Notes under the pieces: generated by a model
The model's input: the letters and a program-made list of their open reading frames with translations, nothing else
Told to the model about the DNA's origin: nothing
The model's database searches: none
Assembly: GCA_019188255.1 (NCBI GenBank)
Contig: JAETXT010000001.1
Coordinates: 8,742,001 to 8,806,000 of the forward strand
Length of the DNA: 64,000 nt
Direction of reading: 5' to 3'
From: Verticillium longisporum
Taxonomy: Eukaryota; Ascomycota; Sordariomycetes; Glomerellales; Plectosphaerellaceae
Part shown: positions 11,180 to 22,717 of the stretch, in pieces
Numbering within the stretch: the first letter of the stretch is position 1
Layout: each line of letters opens with the position of its first letter
Translations under genes and position numbers: made by a program

Positions 11180-11325
11180 CCGACATACATGTACCTGCAT
11201 ACCTATCACCTATCTCTATACCTGCCTACTTACAAGTACATGTACCCCAACGCAGGTGCATACCTGCCTGCTAGCCTGGGTACCTACCAAGGTCACCTAC
11301 CTACCAAGGTCAGCCAAGTAAGTCA
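11180..11325. repeat. TACCT/CTACC-rich tract
   Basis: Dense, irregular copies of ACCTACC, ATACCT and GTACCT (for example CCTACCTACCAAGG), with self-complementary GGTACC-type pieces. Similar motifs occur near 10140-10175. It is not a fixed-period tandem array. It resembles low-complexity tracts scattered between genes in many Sordariomycetes. Confidence 0.5.
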
Positions 11326-13039
11326 CTTGCTCTGCAGAGAAACTGTGCAGGCATACATGGACCCAGCATCGTCGAGTCAATTTGAGCTGCCTCCGAGGAG
11401 AGAAAGCCCCCCGGAGCAGGACGGAGAATGCGAAAGCTCCGAGATGAGCGAGGTTGCAGGTTGACACCCCCGAACAGGTGATTAACACGAGAATTCCACT
11501 CAAGGCGGCATCCATTGCTTTTCGTTGAGAAACGAAACCAAAAGGTCTCGCCATCCGCCTGAGGCCACCACAAATGCCGCGTAACAAGTATGAGTTCAGG
11601 GTCTCCCTCATCTCCGCCACCACCTGCCCACTCAAATGAGCCCGTTGTCGAAAATGGAACAAGGAGGGATCGATGGTCAGCGTGCACACACGCCGCACAA
11701 CCGACAGACCCCAAGTGTGGTCCCCCTGACGATTGGGCTGGACCCATTGACGAGGCGCGGTCTGTGAGCCCGAACGAACCATCCCGGCTGCAACGCGAAA
11801 TGTCAGCAGTCCATGTGGACAGCAAGAAAAAAAAGGGCGTGCAAGGGCATGCCCCAGATCACGACCCAATTCGCCTGTTGTTAGAAGCGCTCCAGCGTTA
11901 GCGCGGCCTTGGGAGTGGGATCGGCCTGGCAACTGGCGCGCTTTCGTTGCTGCTGGGACGAAGTGACGGTGAGAGAGAAGGAACCGGGTTGCCCACCAGT
12001 ACATAGTACTTCGGCGTACTAGCTTGACTGTGTTTGAGTTTTGTCACACGAGCGATACCAGGAGCACAGTCACATCTGACCTCGTGCTCGAGGTATACTT
12101 TCTGCCATGGCCAGTCTCTATGATGAGTAAGGGACTTGAAGGTACCTGACTGGCCCCCAACAGTGCACTGCCGTACAGCCAGTGACTGTGCTGGGGATCC
12201 TGCCCCAACGCGGATTGGGTGGCAAAGAACCATTGCTTGCACAGTACGTCACTTGGTGCAGTAACTACCCACTTGGCTGGTGCACTGCCTAGCATTTTCC
12301 CCTTCCCCAAAACGAGTTGGTCCTCAGGAAGGTATTCTTGTTATTTTTTTCGCCTCCCGCAGATTCCGTTCCTGAGGAGCCTCCCACACCAAGACATCTT
12401 TGGGAGTAAGATATCATAAAGTCGTCGCCAAGGGATCGTCATGGACCTGGTGTATGCTTCTGCCCAGCATGCCGCTGACCGTCCTTCGCTCCTCAGATGC
12501 CAGCCTCATCCTTTTTTTAGGCATGCCGAATCACTGTTATTGAAGTTGACTGTTCAAGAAGCCTAGATGTGATTCTCAAGGCACAACCCAGAACATGGGA
12601 TCAAGAAAAATAGACCCGCCACAATGGCATACTAATGTCGACGCTTGACAGCACAACTGGGCGCGCCTCGGAATGGAGCAGCCAAGTCCACCAAAACACC
12701 CCTGGGGATGATGCCCTGCACTACCGAGGAGCAAACTACATGGTAGTCACCCTACCTCGCCTGGAAGATTGGGGAAACGCAACGTCTGTCACGCGTCTGG
12801 GTGCCATAGGTCATGAAAGAGGATACCAAATGCAGCTCCTCCTCGGTGCCTACGAGGTCAGCAACAGAGCCCAGAATATCCCGCACCCCGTACAGTACTT
12901 AGACTGTGTGCCTAGTCGGCGAAACGTCCAGGTTCGTATTGTCCCACTCCCGTCGTGCCTTGCTAGATCTCTGCTAGATGTCTCGCAGGTCAGAGGAATC
13001 CAGGCCGTGCTTCAAGCCATCTCCATGTCCCTACCCCGT

Positions 13040-13306
13040 CAAGAGGGGAACAAAAAAATCGTGACTCCACAACCACTACCTACTACCTACCAACCCGTTA
13101 ATCGGGCTGCTACCCTCGGCTTTCCGAGACGCCAACGTAGTCAAAAGGACGTTTTTTGATATAGGGAATTTTCTGAGAATCTAGGAAATCGGCTATACTG
13201 ATGATCTTGGATTTTTAGGGGTATTAAAGTGCTGATATCTTGTAAAAATGGTAGTTGTAGTGGTTGCAGTATTAATGGAGTCTCGATTTTTTTTGTTCCC
13301 CTCTTG
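13040..13306. mobile_element. MITE-like element with 30-bp TIRs and a 5-bp TSD
   Basis: A 267-bp element with terminal inverted repeats. The left end, 13040-13069, starts CAAGAGGGGAAC. The right end, 13276-13306, is its reverse complement with one extra A in the A-run and one mismatch. Weaker subterminal symmetry (CAACCACTAC) continues inward. The direct repeat CCCGT flanks both ends (13035-13039 and 13307-13311), as expected of a target-site duplication. The interior is AT-rich and has no transposase. This is a non-autonomous DNA transposon by structure, and the superfamily is undetermined. Confidence 0.7.
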
Positions 13307-16300
13307 CCCGTCCAGGTGGCCCTCCAAAAAATGACTTGCCGAGCTGGCATCTGCCTGACATCAACCGGCTTGCCAGCGGCTTGGCTTGCCCAGGTGCATT
13401 TCGAGCGTCAAAGAACGTCCGAGATCCTCAGTAGCGATCAGGGACGCCCTCCCATTCGTCTCCTTTCAATGTGTCAATTTCTAAGCGTCCATCGCCCTTC
13501 CATGGAGCTCCAACTCTCGGCCATCAAATGCCTGACAGATATCGTTCCAATGCTGGGGCTCGCTGTCCGTGCCCTTTTCAGGATAGGTACCGACCAGAAG
13601 CCGGGGCCGGGTCTACGGTGGCCCGTCGTTTTATCACCCTCCTCTCTTACTTGCCTTGCATGCCGAAACGAGTCTATTAACCAAAACCAGGTCTAACTCC
13701 CTGAGAGAAAAAAGCACCAGTTCAGCGGTAACTTTTTGCTTGACATGCAACTTAGTCGATAGCAGGCGTATGCGTGGCGAAATAGTGTCATCTGTCAGGT
13801 CAGCTGCGTCGTCTTTTCGGCAGGCTCGCGTGGCTGGCGCTGTGAATGAGCGCCGGTGCCTATCGAATGTTGACCACTCTATCCCTGTGGACAGACGCGC
13901 GAAAGACAGCACAGCTCGGCCTCGCTTTGGCACTCCCTTACGCCGCCACAGCCCACCCGGTCGGTGCCATGGGGATTTGGTGACGCTTCGTCCACACTTG
14001 CTCTCAGCTCATCAGCAAATTCCAGGTCTACCACCACCCCAAAGCTCTGTCGTATTGTCACCACAGCAAATCCAGTGGTCAGTCGTTGGGTATTCTTACG
14101 AGAGTCTCAAAGTCGAACCAGCTGGCCGAGGCAGAACGCCGGCCTGTCCAGTCAGCCGATGAAGAGGCGTCACACTGTTTCTTGCCGTACGGCCAATCGG
14201 AGCCTGGATACTTCAGACGGATGGCCTGAGGGTTGAACTCCAACGAGGCCCGAGATGTGAGATCTGTGCCCCACAGGACTAATCGTGAGCCTCCCCTGGT
14301 GCCAGCGCACGCCCCCTCTCGACTCAGGCCACCAAGCTCATGTTCCTTTTGCTGCGTTTCTAGAAGCCCTTAGTGGGGGTCCTATACTATGAATTTCGAT
14401 GATGGCTCTATGGGCAAACCGGTACTTTCCGTTCATAAAATCGATGTTGTCAAGAAAGCTGTTGCAAGATGCAACTAGCAAGCCGTCAAGGGATATCTGT
14501 CGAGTAAAGGTATGTAAGGGAATGGCAAGCGGGCTCAGCCTCTCATCACCCGTGCGGGCCGTCGACATTACTGCACCGCCTCATCACAGCTGGAAGCCTC
14601 GTCTCTCCGAGCCTCGTGAGGCACCTCCAATCTATAGGCTGAATGAGACCCAGAAATGGAACAGATTCTGAACACGAGCCATCTCCAATAGATGACTCCC
14701 AAGGGCGCCAACGCTGTCTACGACCGACAAGACAACCTGACTACCGCCACTTATCATCATCGCTCTCAATTTACAGCATGAATGCCCTGTGCGGACATCC
14801 CTGTCATGCTTTTCCTGGAAACCCGAGGGTCAAGGATCGCCGGGTGCTGCTAACTCAGCGTCAACTTCGGGACCCACAAGGGTCCAGCTCCACCGACGGA
14901 CTGGGAGGGATGCCCGTCGATTCGCGACTAAAAAGCTCTGGTGGGCCATCAAGTGTTGTTGATCGCAGGGAGAGGGGTTTTTTTTTCATTCTTGTGATGT
15001 GAAGCAGGGCCCAGGCACCGCAACAACAAGCCAGCAAAACATCGTAACGCCTCCCCCGCCTCTCTCTTCTCCATCGGGCGACCCCTGAGTCCACTCATGT
15101 TGGCAAGCTTCGGCAGGGTTTCCCAGATTACCAGATCACTTGCATATCCCAACTAGTGAGAGGAATTTCCCGCATCTGCTCACCGCAACGCGCAGGTCAA
15201 AATGGGCTTGGTGGGATTGGAGACTTTTGGGGGGGCATGCGCCGAAAGCGTCGCCAGGCTCTCAAACGCCTCCTCCTTAGGTGGTGCTCTTCGCCGAGCG
15301 CTCGGAGGACGCATCTCTACCACTGACTGTTCTGGGGCCAGCGCTTGAGCGTATACAGCGTGGGGTATTGTCTCATCTGCAAGTTGACTCCTGTTGACTC
15401 CGAACCGCTGGTCCCAATAGCAGCCGTTCGTACAGTGACTGTTCCACATCACCGGACAACCGGCTTTGGCAGCTGGTCTTTTTCTTGAGTCAAGGGGTGA
15501 TCCTGCCTATACAGCCATTGCGTGAAAAGCAGAAGAAAACTAGACCACGCTGGCGCAAGATGCCGAGACTAACGTATCGCAGCCATGAACTACTGGATTG
15601 TTGCCGTCATCCTCGTCCAACACGATGCGTTTGGACAAAGGGTCACTACAGCGCAAAGTGCAGTTTTTTCTTCTCTCTCCGTCGATCATACCGTCACGAC
15701 GATCCACATTACTGGTGTATCACTCCACTCATATTCTGGGCTCTTTGGGTTCCAGAACGTTTGCTCTGTCGTTGTCGGATGAGCTCTTGATCCGCGCTGC
15801 ACTCCTCTAGGACTGATCTTCTCTCAACCCCTCAGCCCCTGACCTGTGCCATCACAGGAGGTTGGTCAGCTCCCTCACATCTGCGCCACTCGTCCCGCTT
15901 CGTAGTCTCCGCGTCTGACGCACGCGACTAACTGTCTGTGACTGGTTTGCTCGGCGCTCCGCTTCTTCTTGACGATGGGGCGAAAAAGAGGAGGAAAGAA
16001 AAATCTCGAGACCGGCACACAGTGCAGGAAGCTGTCGACGGCCATCACACGGCAGCATGGTCGGCAGCCAGGCACGCCGCATATGCGTATGCTGCTTCAG
16101 GTCTCTTGGCTTGTTCGCAGTTAGCTACTGGGCCGGCATGTGTAATGCGTGTGTGAGCGTGGTGCTGGAAAATGGCAGGGCTGTTTGGTGTGTACTGGGC
16201 TTGAATGGCGCTCCCAATGCATTGCTCAGTCTTCCCCGCCTGTCCTCTTGCCTCCCTCGCTACACTGCACCGGCTTGCCGAGGAGCTCTCTGCTTGTCAG

Positions 16301-18378
16301 TCCTCGGCTGCAGGGCAGGGACGGGCGCACGCAGGCGGTGTGGGATCCATCACGAGGGGGACTCGTCTGCGAATCGGGACTGGTCGAACCCCATGCCGCC
16401 GCCTGGTGCAAGTTCCAGGCGCTTGCTCTCGGGTCACGTCTCAAGGTGCGGCACCAACAACGTCAGCAGGGTATGGGAAGCTGTATCTGTCGGGAGACGA
16501 GAGCACAGACTCGCCCTTTCCCTACCTCCTCCTGGACCCCCTCCTGGTCTTTGCCCTCTTCGTCTGGGCCTCGAGGATCGTGGGATGCCTACTGCATCAC
16601 ATTGGGCCGTTGCCGGGCTAAACAGGCCCCCTTTGCACAGGGGCGGGGCATCTAGGATGGATTCTTCCACCTGAGCGAGAGCCCTCGTGTGCGCTTTTTA
16701 GGGAGCATTCAACGGACGTCACCGTCTCGCCGCCAGACCACCACCACCACCACTATTTCCATGTCATCTCGATGGCTGGCCGCGAGTATTGACGTAGTTT
16801 GCCACGGCCAACCAGCCACTGCCTGGCAGCCTAGCTACCTGAATGCGCTTCTGACCGCCTTTCTCCAGGCAGTAGGTAGGACCAGAAGCCGAGCACGCAG
16901 CAAAGAGAGCCCCGTCTCCGCCCGCCGGGTGTGGGATTTTGGTGGTCTCGATGGGCGGGCCTCTCGACGGCACACGGATCTGGGGGCTCGAGTTCCGAAC
17001 GATTAATTGCTGCTGTCGCTGCCTGTAACTCGTCGACCACCCTCACGAGACTCTGGTGACGGCACTACTGGTGCACGAGAGCAACCAGTGTACTACGCCC
17101 CAGACCGGACACACGGTGTCTCTGTCTCGAAAAGTAATTCTGAGCGTGACCTCAGCTCAATGTAGCAAATGGTTCTTGGCCATGCTCCGTCCTATCGCAG
17201 GAGCATCGAACCGCGCGCCGGTACAGTCTTCCGCCTCCCGGGACCTACAGTCCACCAAATGGGAATTCAATGTTTGCCTCGACACGGCCCTTGCCCCCTT
17301 CTGCCCATTGCTCATCATCCGTCACGTACACACATGCACACAAAGTGCCCCCTCGGAGCGAGGCACCCAAGACACCCAGTTTCGCAATACCACCTCAAAT
17401 CCAATAATCGAGTCATCGCCCAGCCCGGACGCCGTGCCTGCTGCCTGCGAACCCCCCCCCCCAATCATCCACCCTCCACAACCCATCACATTTGGTCCGT
17501 GGCCAGGTGGGTGGGTGTTCTCGCTCGCCAGGCTCCGACAGTCGGACACGCGCGCCTGCGGATCGAGTACCTGTTTCGACCGCGTGCTGTACTGCTCTGT
17601 CCGGGGTGGAAGCCTGCCTAGGCCTTTTGTCTCGTGAACGATTGGTTGCTGTTGCTGCTGCTGGTGTGCCGCCGGGCTGGCAGCCATTTCTTCCACTCCT
17701 CGCCCCGGACGATTTGTTCGCAACCGCCCCCAGGTGACGCGGGCGTCGCCGAGGCTTACCATTGCAACGTGACGCACCGAGTGCTTACAGATGTAGTGCT
17801 GCGCCTAGATCGGAGATCCTGCTCCTTCGTACGTCTCGTGTCGGACAAAGATGTTGCCTAAATTGGGGGGGTTGATAGGAAGGGAATCGGTTGGGTTGGG
17901 CTGATGGTAAGGCAACTAACTGCAGTGGATGGATTTCACGGTCACACAACGTCACTGCGCGGCGAAGATGACGAAGCACGAGGCACGAGAAGAGACAAGA
18001 ATGATTTCTCTCCGTGTTCCGCCCTCCTTTCTCGACCCCCCCTCCCCCATCGTCTTGTAAAGAAGAAGAAATTGTACAATGATCTTTCCCACACACACCA
18101 CCATGCGATTGAACGCAGAGTTTTGCGGTGCTGACCTGAGTCGGGGGAGAGAACGCAACGATCTCCCCCGTTTTCCCACAACCGTTGAACAACACCCCCA
18201 ACGCCAGCCAGAGTCCAAAAATGGTTTTCCGATTAAACTCCCACTCCCACTTCCCCCCGTTGCTGTGTGTGCAGTTGCCCCCTCATCCAAGACAAGTGTC
18301 GATCATGGCGGGCTACACCGTGACGCCACGAGGTTGCTTGTCCTGCTTGCCGACTCAATGCATTGTTGACGTCTCCCG

Positions 18379-18675
18379 CCGCACATACGTGCCGTTTTGT
18401 CTGGTAGGTGTACCGTCCTGTCTGGCGGGGATGCCATTTTGTCTGGGAGGTGTACCATCCTGCCTGGCAGGTATGCCGTTCTGTCTAGCAGGCGTGCCAT
18501 TCAGTCTCGTAGGCGTGCCAGTCTCTCTCGTGGGCGTGCCATGACGCCTGGTGGGCGTTGTACCATTTGGTCTCGTGGGCGTGCCATTCGGCCTCGCAGG
18601 TGTACCATTCTGTCTAGTAGGCGTACCGCTCGGTCTAGGAGGCATGCCATGCCATCTCGCCGGCGTTCCATTCTG
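18379..18675 (-). repeat. 21-bp minisatellite encoding NGTPTRQ heptads
   Basis: Fourteen diverged 21-bp units on the minus strand, read from 18675 down. One has a 3-bp insertion. Each encodes a heptad of the type Q-N-G-T-P-[TA]-R. The frame is open from end to end and is the frame of the conserved RSC7 C-terminus. It is separated from that C-terminus only by a TAG at 18706-18708 and eleven ordinary codons. In-frame variation (substitutions, 3-bp insertion) suggests the array was coding until recently or still is. Confidence 0.8.
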
Positions 18676-18705
18676 TCCGAAACTGACGCCGTCTCCCTGA
18701 GGGAC

Positions 18706-20455
18706 CTACCGGAAGGGGACGACGGCGCGATCGATGATGGGCTCGCCGCGTGCGCATACGTCCGTCTCGTTGCCCCAGCGTGCGGCCCAGTCGACCTCGC
18801 GCTGGGCGGCGCGGTCAAAGGCGGCGCGGCACGCGGGCGGCAGCAGGTCCTTGATGTCGTCCGAGACGCCGGACAGGCCGTCAAAGGGGGCAAGAAAGTC
18901 GGCGGCGGGCCGCTGCTTGGACGAGGACGAGGGGCCATGCCGGCGGGGGCCGACTCGTAGTAAATGTCGAGGACCTGGGCGTTGCGGGCGACGGCGGGGG
19001 GCAGGCGCGGGAAGACGGGCGTCGGCGCGGGCTCGTCTTCGGGGGCCACCTGCTCGATGCGCGTGTGGGTCGGCTGCATGATCGAGGGGTACTGCATCAT
19101 GTTTGTGTGCACGTCGTAGATGCCGCGGTTCTGGTAGCGGCGGATGGCGTTGATTGATGTGTTGAAGGTGCTGCTCTCAGTTAGCCACGTTCGTTCCATG
19201 GAATGTGCCCGACAGGAGATGGGCCCGACAAATATTGGGCCCAGCAAGAACATACCTGGCTTCGCGCGCGTGCTCGAGCATCCAGTTGGTGTTGTTGACG
19301 TTGACGCGGCGCTTCTTGACCTCGACCTTGCCGACGATGGGGTCGGCTGCCGTCGGGGCGTTTTGGTGGTAGACGGAGCTGGCGCCGTGCCAGGCGACGT
19401 ACTGGTTCTTGTTGTACGGCTCGGCGGGGTTGTACATGTCGTTGGGGTCGGCGAGGTCGCCCTCGGTGACGCCCTCCTCCTCACGGGCGTCGGCGACACG
19501 GTAGTCGTCGAGGACGCGGCGGCCACCGACGACGATGCGCGCACCAAATTCGCGGAAGACGGAACGGGCAGTAACGATTCCTATCGACCGGCCCTTGTAC
19601 GAGTGCGGGATGATCTCGCGATCAATCATGTCGCGCTTCTCCTCGTCGTCGACGATAATCTTGTGCAGCTTGAGGTGCTTGGTGAAGAAGAGGTACGAGT
19701 CACGGAAGCCGACGCAACGGGCGGGTTCGGTTGACAACATGTAGAGGCGGTTGCCGCGTCCGAGGACGGTAAAGGTGCGGCAGCGGTACTCGCGGTCGCC
19801 GAGCAGGTTGCCCGACTTGTCGACCTTTGTCTCGCCGTCGGGGTCCTCGGGCAGGACACACTCATCGTTGACAATGTCGACCTCGGTGCCCTCCTTGTCG
19901 ATGGCCTGGCGCAGCTTCAGCGGCGCCTGGCCGGGACCGGGCTTGCGACCGCCGCGTCCGCGCCAACCGCCACGACCGCGACGGCGAGGCGTGTCGGCCT
20001 CGGAGGCGGGCACCGTGATCATGGGGTCCCAGTCGGGTGGGCGGTTCTTCGGCGGACGGCCAAGGCGCTTGCGGCGGACGGTGGCCACGGGCGGCGGTGT
20101 GGGTTCCTTGACAGAAGCTTCTGTGTCTTCAGCGTCCGGTTCGCCGGCCGCTTCTTCCTGGTCGGCGTCATCGTTATTCGAGTCGTCTGCCTTCTCCTGC
20201 TCGTCGTCGTCGTCATCGTCGGCCTCGGGTTCGGGAGGCTCATCGGGTTCGGATGCTGGCTCATCAGGAATATCAGGCATGGGCTCATCATCCTCGATGC
20301 CCTCAAATGCGCGTGGTGTACTCTCTGTGAAGGCATCATATCAGCATGCATGCGAATCCACGTTGCCATGCGCCATGTGGGGAGGGGACAGGGAGAGGCT
20401 CACGAAAGGCAGCCGATGCGCGTCTAGCGGCGGCGCGACCAGATCTTCGACCCAT
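18706..20455 (-). CDS. RSC7: Chromatin-remodelling complex subunit RSC7/NPL6 (frameshift near 3' end)
   Basis: Subunit of the RSC/SWI-SNF nucleosome-remodelling complexes in the nucleus. I resolve three exons: 20455-20404 (MGRRSGRAAARRASAAF), 20324-19256 and 19170 downward. The introns are 20325-20403 (GTGAGC...CAG) and 19171-19255 (GTATGT...GCTAAC...CAG). A very acidic N-terminus is followed by an AT-hook-like RRKRLGRPPK and a Gly/Arg patch. The RSC7/Swp82 domain comes next (YRCRTFTVLGRGNRLYML, RCVGFRDSYLFF). In exon 3 the frame is good to YESAPAG (about 18945), but the conserved end (FLAPFDGLSGVSDDIKDLLP, then CRAAF and IIDRAVVPFR) lies in another frame. One base appears to be missing between about 18895 and 18950, perhaps in a C5 run. 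Read literally, the frame leads instead to a stop at 18501. The conserved frame ends at TAG 18706-18708 and then stays open through the heptad array. I found no intron that repairs the shift. Confidence 0.8.
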
Positions 20456-20951
20456 CGCTGCTGAAGCACAGCCTGTGCGTGCGTCGTTGATGCAATGCTT
20501 GCAGTGGTAGCGGATGATGCGGACGAAAAATAGGCGGGCTCAATTGCAGCTGGCAGATGCTTGGCTGGGGGTGGTTTTAAGGATTCGCGATCATGGAGCG
20601 GCCGTGGACGATCTCAGCCTGGTCGCGGTCGCGTTTGGTCGTTCCTTCCTCTGGGCCACAGATTTATGGGCCCGCACGTGATGCACTGTGTGTAAAGTTA
20701 TAATTTCAGGCACGGTGCATCCAGAACACCACGACCCTGTGAACAGGACCACCTCGCAAATGATCCGATGATCAGATACACAGCGTCACTGTTCAATGCT
20801 GCTCATGGCGCCCCTTCCCGAATCCATGAGCATCTACAGTTGATGCTACAACTCTTTCCAGTAGATCCAAATCACGTCTGGATATGGCATCTCCTGCCTG
20901 GTTCTTCGACAGAAATCCTTGCATGATTGGAACCACATCTTTCCTCCCACC
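20456..20951. other. Intergenic: RSC7 promoter
   Basis: It separates two minus-strand genes and holds the RSC7 upstream region and the 3' flank of the questin-oxidase-like gene. No open frame, repeat or RNA gene is supported. Confidence 0.5.
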
Positions 20952-22717
20952 TCAGCTTGTCGCCAGCGCCTCAGGCGATGCACCACTGCCGGCCTGCAAC
21001 GCCCTCAGCGCATCCGAGTTCCTCCTGGGTGCAGACTGTAGCGGCACATCCTATCGGTCGCCAATGTCAGCATGCACAGAGCATCCATGCATTCGCACAC
21101 CGGGAAGCAGCTTCTCTTACCTTCCACACTTCTTCAAAGCCCCCAGATCTGACATACAGCACGCCGGGGCCCTCCACTGCGTCGACCGTCATGGCTTGGA
21201 TCTTGCGCCAGATATCGTCCCCCTTCAGAACAGCCCACGGCTTGTCGTCATACTTGCTCATCAGTTCGTGGCACAGAGCATTCACTCGCGCCTGCTTGAT
21301 GGCGTGTCCGTCGTCGCCAAAGTCCTGGAGCAGCAGCCCAATCTCTAGACGCGGGTGGCCGTGTCAGCCAGAGACGCACAGCTGGACATCAAGCATCGCA
21401 ACTTCGCAATGCTCCCCACATCGACATCGACACTCACCTCGTACAGACCCTTCGGTTGGTCTCTTGGACTCGTAAGAAACGATACCCTCGAGGGAAATCT
21501 CTGGACAGCCTCGCGCTACATACTCGAGAAAGTCCATCCTGATCTTCCACTCGAGTAGCCGCGCTTTATCCGCCGGCGAGATCCATGCCTGCTTGTTGAT
21601 CGTCAGGTAAAAGATGGCCGAGTTGACATGGTGCCTGCCCGTGACGTTAGCAAGGCAGTCGTTTCCCCTTCGGCATGACAAGGTTTACACCTCGCGACCA
21701 CGTACATCAGAAAAAAGTCATATTTCACGTAGTGCGGCGGGTGAATGGCGGCGCTCGACGCGACATAGATGATCGTGTGCAGCATCTCCGCTGTTCTCTC
21801 CTCTACTTCGTCTTCTCCCACGTGCACCTGCGCCAATGCCGCAAGCATGGCCTCTTCCGCTCGCTGTAGAATGCCGTCGCGAATCTTGTTGCTGTCCGTG
21901 AAGCGAGCCGCGCGCTGAAGCTGAGGGTCGGCCCTGAGGCCCTGGAACAGGGAGAGCAGCGTCGGCATTTTGGCGGGTTGCGATACATGCCGCGCTCGGC
22001 GCTCGCTCTTGAGCAGCAGGCCATCGAGACCGTCGCGCTGATGTACGCATGTCTGGGCCAGGGCCTCCGCGACGATGGCGGGCTGCTTCCATTCCAGCGC
22101 GAACATGAGCTGGAGCAGCGAGTGCAGGACGCCGGCGTGGAGACGGATGAGCAGGTCATTGGCGTGCGCGTCTCCCTTGAAGAGGTACTCGTTGACGACG
22201 GCTTCGTAGCCCTTGTCGTCGATGACCTGCTGGAAATGGGCCAGAAAGTCGGGGTAGTACTCGTCACGCCCGAGATAGGGTGCGGCATTGTCCCACGATG
22301 CGGCCAGCGCGGATACGATATCGCCGTGGCGCGGCTCGACTGCGCGCTGTAGCGAGTCTCGGAGCGAATACGCCCTCTCGAGTTGCGCGACGCTGGCGCC
22401 GGTGCCGTACAGAGCCAGGATGTGGTGAGGCATCTGGCAGAAGCCGTCAACACGCGATGCGCAGGCACCGCCGGAACGGCGTCCAACTCACATGGTCGTG
22501 GAATCCCTTATTGTTGAGGAAAACGTGGTGATTCTAAGCATAGTTCGTCTCGTCAACCCGACGATCAAGGCAGCGCTGTTCACACGGAACACGCGATGCA
22601 GCCTACCTCTAGGTCATGGTTCAACAGCTCGCTTGCCTTGGCGGCCGCCTCGCTGGTCTGTTGGACCTCCCATAGCCCCGTGTTCTCGGGTGAGATGCAT
22701 ATTGACTTGGCCGACAT
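20952..22717 (-). CDS. Questin oxidase-like protein (AflY family)
   Basis: Six exons give 471 residues: 22717-22607, 22533-22492, 22433-21691, 21634-21438, 21344-21121 and 21050-20952. All five introns (73, 58, 56, 93 and 70 bp) are GT-AG and phase-consistent. The family includes aflatoxin AflY and geodin-type questin oxidases, which open anthraquinone or related rings in a Baeyer-Villiger-like step. Family blocks are present: ASELLNHDLENHH, GFHDHMPHHILALYGTGAS, EYYPDFLAHFQQVI, VVNEYLFKGD, LHSLLQLMFALEWKQP with VAEALAQTCVH, and IHPPHYVKYDFFLMYVV. The start is the first in-frame ATG (MSAKSIC). The length fits the family. Downstream lie a broken FAD oxidase and an NmrA-like gene, which suggests secondary metabolism, but no polyketide synthase is in the window. 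The substrate is unknown. Confidence 0.88.

Larger units (their letters stand above)
8622..18378. other. Gene-poor 9.8-kb region
   Basis: No open frame on either strand has recognisable domains or splice structure. The longest frames (12635-13159, 10540-11130 and 11297-12004) have irregular composition and overlap frames on the other strand. The sequence is mixed: purine/pyrimidine-biased tracts, a GGA run, clusters of TACCT/AGGTA motifs, homopolymers and one small inverted-repeat element. The left end is the upstream region of the cyclin gene, and the right end lies beyond the 3' end of RSC7. It could hold a long regulatory region or non-coding RNAs, but neither shows directly. Confidence 0.5.

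Noticed and set aside
11180..11325. Telomere-like or satellite array
   Set aside because: The TACCT motifs have no fixed period and no TTAGGG repeats are present.
12635..13159. 174-codon plus-strand ORF in the gene-poor block
   Set aside because: No motif, and its last 120 bp run into the inverted-repeat element, so the frame is probably accidental.
18873..19020. An intron to explain the RSC7 frame change
   Set aside because: Every GT...AG pair in the interval either has a poor donor or removes conserved residues such as VLDIYYESAP.
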